Assembly (NCBI GenBank): GCA_014376425.1
Contig: JACMRO010000218.1
Span: forward strand, 1-6,275
Direction: 5' to 3'
Length of the DNA stretch: 6,275 nucleotides
Origin: Rubritepida sp.
Lineage (GTDB): Bacteria > Pseudomonadota > Alphaproteobacteria > Acetobacterales > Acetobacteraceae
This document shows positions 5,002-6,275 of the stretch, piece by piece (position 1 is the stretch's first letter; every line of letters starts with the position of its first letter). The translations under genes were made by a program, and so were the position numbers. The notes below the pieces were generated by a model. It saw only the letters and a list, made by a program, of their open reading frames with translations, was not told where the DNA came from and did no database searches.

Positions 5002-6171
5002 ATGGACGCCCCGCCCGCAACGGCCGACCTCGCCCCCAGCCCCGCCCGCGGCCCGCTGCCGACCTACCGTGCCCGCATCGACGCCGGCCTCTACGCCCCC
5101 GATCCGGCGCAGGCCATGATCATGGAGAATCTGCAGGAGCTGTGGTTCCGCCTGCGCGGCTACGCCCCCCGCCCGCCTGTATCAGGCGGTCTGCTCGCCC
5201 GCCTGTTCCGCCGCCGCGGCTCGGAGGATGGCGCCGCCTCCGCACCCATCGGCCTGTACATCGTGGGCCAGGTCGGCCGCGGCAAATCCATGCTGATGGA
5301 CCTGTTTTTCGAGGCGGCGGACGTGCCGCTCAAGCGCCGCATCCATTTCCACAGCTTCATGCAGCAGGCGCATGCGCGCATCCATGCCTGGCGCAAGGCT
5401 CATCCCGGTCAGGCCGACCCCATCCCACCCCTGGCCGACCAGATCGCTGCCGAGGCTCTGCTGCTGTGCTTCGACGAGTTCCAGGTGCACGACATTTCCG
5501 ACGCGATGATCCTGGGCCGGCTGTTCGACGCGCTCTTCGCCAGAGGCGTCGTGGTCGTCGCCACCTCCAACACGGCGCCCGACGACCTGTTTCGCGGCCA
5601 GCCCGGCCGCGACGCCTTCCTGCCCTTCATCGCCGAGATCAGGCGCCACGTCGAAGTGCTGCACCTCGACAGCCCGCGGGACTACCGGCGCGACCGGGTG
5701 CGTGCCCTGCCCAGCTGGCACACCCCGCTCGATGGCCGGGCCGAGCGTGCGATGGACGCGGCGTTCGAGGAGTTGACGGGCAATGCGCGGGGCAAACCCA
5801 CTGCGTTGATCGTGCTGAACCGGGAGGTGGTGGTGCCGCAGACCGCGCGCGGCGTGGCCCGCTTCGACTTCGACGACCTGTGCGGCCGCCCGCTCGGCCC
5901 GGCCGACTACCTGGCGGTCGCCCAGGCCTTCCATACCGTGCTGATCGACGGCATTCCGCGTCTCAGCCCGGAGAATTTCGATCGCGCGCGGCGCTTCGTC
6001 ACGTTGATCGACGCGCTGTACGAGGCCCGCTGCAAGCTTTTGGCCAGCGCCGCCGCGAGCCCCGATACGCTCTACCAGCGGGGTGAGAACGCGGCGATGT
6101 TCGAGCGCACAGCGTCACGGCTGAACGAGATGCAGAGCCGCGAGTATCTGGCCCTGACCCACCTCGCCTGA
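5002..6171 (+). CDS. zapE: AFG1/ZapE-family ATPase (cell division protein ZapE)
   Basis: 389 residues, normal for the AFG1-like ATPase family. ZapE in E. coli acts at the division ring and destabilises FtsZ in an ATP-dependent way; the mitochondrial homologue AFG1/LACE1 is linked to respiratory-complex turnover. Landmarks: YRARIDAGLYAPDPAQ (22-37), Walker A GQVGRGKS (89-96) followed by MLMDLFF, the family motif HFHSFMQQAHARIH (115-128), Walker B LLLCFDEFQVHDISDAM (153-169), sensor-1 TSN (188-190) with P-DDL after it, then PFIAEI and the YRRDR segment. The C-terminal region carries FDFDDLCGRPLGPADYLAVA and the terminal FERTASRLNEMQSREYL typical of the family. All ATPase residues are present, so it is probably active. 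The ATG at 5002 lacks a clear Shine-Dalgarno, but the protein start matches family length. Whether FtsZ is the target here is inferred. Confidence 0.95.
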   Translation: MDAPPATADLAPSPARGPLPTYRARIDAGLYAPDPAQAMIMENLQELWFRLRGYAPRPPVSGGLLARLFRRRGSEDGAASAPIGLYIVGQVGRGKSMLMDLFFEAADVPLKRRIHFHSFMQQAHARIHAWRKAHPGQADPIPPLADQIAAEALLLCFDEFQVHDISDAMILGRLFDALFARGVVVVATSNTAPDDLFRGQPGRDAFLPFIAEIRRHVEVLHLDSPRDYRRDRVRALPSWHTPLDGRAERAMDAAFEELTGNARGKPTALIVLNREVVVPQTARGVARFDFDDLCGRPLGPADYLAVAQAFHTVLIDGIPRLSPENFDRARRFVTLIDALYEARCKLLASAAASPDTLYQRGENAAMFERTASRLNEMQSREYLALTHLA

Positions 6172-6187
6172 GCCCCGGCGCGGCCGC

Positions 6188-6275
6188 TTAGCGCAGGCCG
6201 GCTTCTATCTGCCAGGGGGCGCGGTTCAGCTCGGCGCGCACCAGCCTCGGCGTCAGCCCCACATCGCGGCGCATC
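6188..6275 (-). CDS. C-terminal end of a DUF1127 (YjiS-like) type small protein, partial
   Basis: On the minus strand an open frame enters from the right edge and ends at TAA (6190-6188). The visible end reads MRRDVGLTPRLVRAELNRAP, then WQIEAGLR. The order 'R-D-(I/V)-G-L-(S/T)-x-x-x-x-x-x-E-x-x-x-x-x-W' fits the C-terminus of the short DUF1127 proteins, some of which bind RNA or affect phosphate and carbon metabolism in alphaproteobacteria. The N-terminus lies outside the window, so length and start are unknown; the ATG at 6274 may be internal. It converges with zapE with only 16 bases between stops, which contain the 8-base palindrome GCGGCCGC (6180-6187). Confidence 0.5.
   Translation of the reverse strand, partial: MRRDVGLTPRLVRAELNRAPWQIEAGLR

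Noticed and set aside
5182..5934. 250-codon minus-strand open frame opposite zapE
   Set aside because: Antisense shadow of a clear ATPase gene; composition is low-complexity Gly/Val/Glu/Arg with no domain.
5142..6086. 314-codon plus-strand frame inside zapE
   Set aside because: Out-of-frame reading with runs of Arg, Pro and Ala; the ATPase motifs are in the other frame.
1..6275. tRNA, rRNA, CRISPR array, transposase or integrase
   Set aside because: No cloverleaf-like sequence, regularly spaced short repeats or recombinase motifs were seen on either strand.

Overview
The window is GC-rich, with mostly C/G-ending codons and an alphaproteobacterial style of housekeeping genes: a SecB of about 160 residues, a TGA-terminated aspartate-semialdehyde dehydrogenase and a ZapE/AFG1-type ATPase. 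An Acetobacteraceae-like alphaproteobacterium is my best guess, but this rests on the look of the proteins, not on a search.

Layout. Positions 1-345 (minus) hold the N-terminus of a membrane protein that runs off the left edge. It is divergent from secB (473-952, plus), and the shared spacer carries an AT-rich inverted repeat. secB converges with a minus-strand operon read from 3008 down to 1004: asd, a 95-residue helical protein of unknown function, and two tandem paralogous coiled-coil proteins that each end in one membrane helix. Junctions in this operon overlap by 1 and 8 bases, and the last gap is 46 bases.

Positions 3058-4859 look like an accessory patch lodged between asd and zapE. 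On the plus strand is a truncated patatin-like phospholipase remnant whose nucleophile-elbow Ser reads as Ala. On the minus strand is a tightly coupled three-gene cassette: a small peptidoglycan-binding-type protein (4859-4563), a protein of unknown function broken by two compensating frameshifts (4566-3883), and a Trp-rich protein of unknown function (3886-3389). Directly after it lies a decayed copy of the start of the Trp-rich gene, joined to the patatin remnant. Coupled small genes plus a decayed paralogous copy resemble loci of envelope-acting effectors and their partners, but no function is proven here.

From 5002 to 6171 (plus) lies an intact zapE-like ATPase. It converges with the C-terminal end of a small protein resembling the DUF1127/YjiS family at the right edge. 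No tRNA, rRNA, CRISPR array, transposase or integrase was seen.
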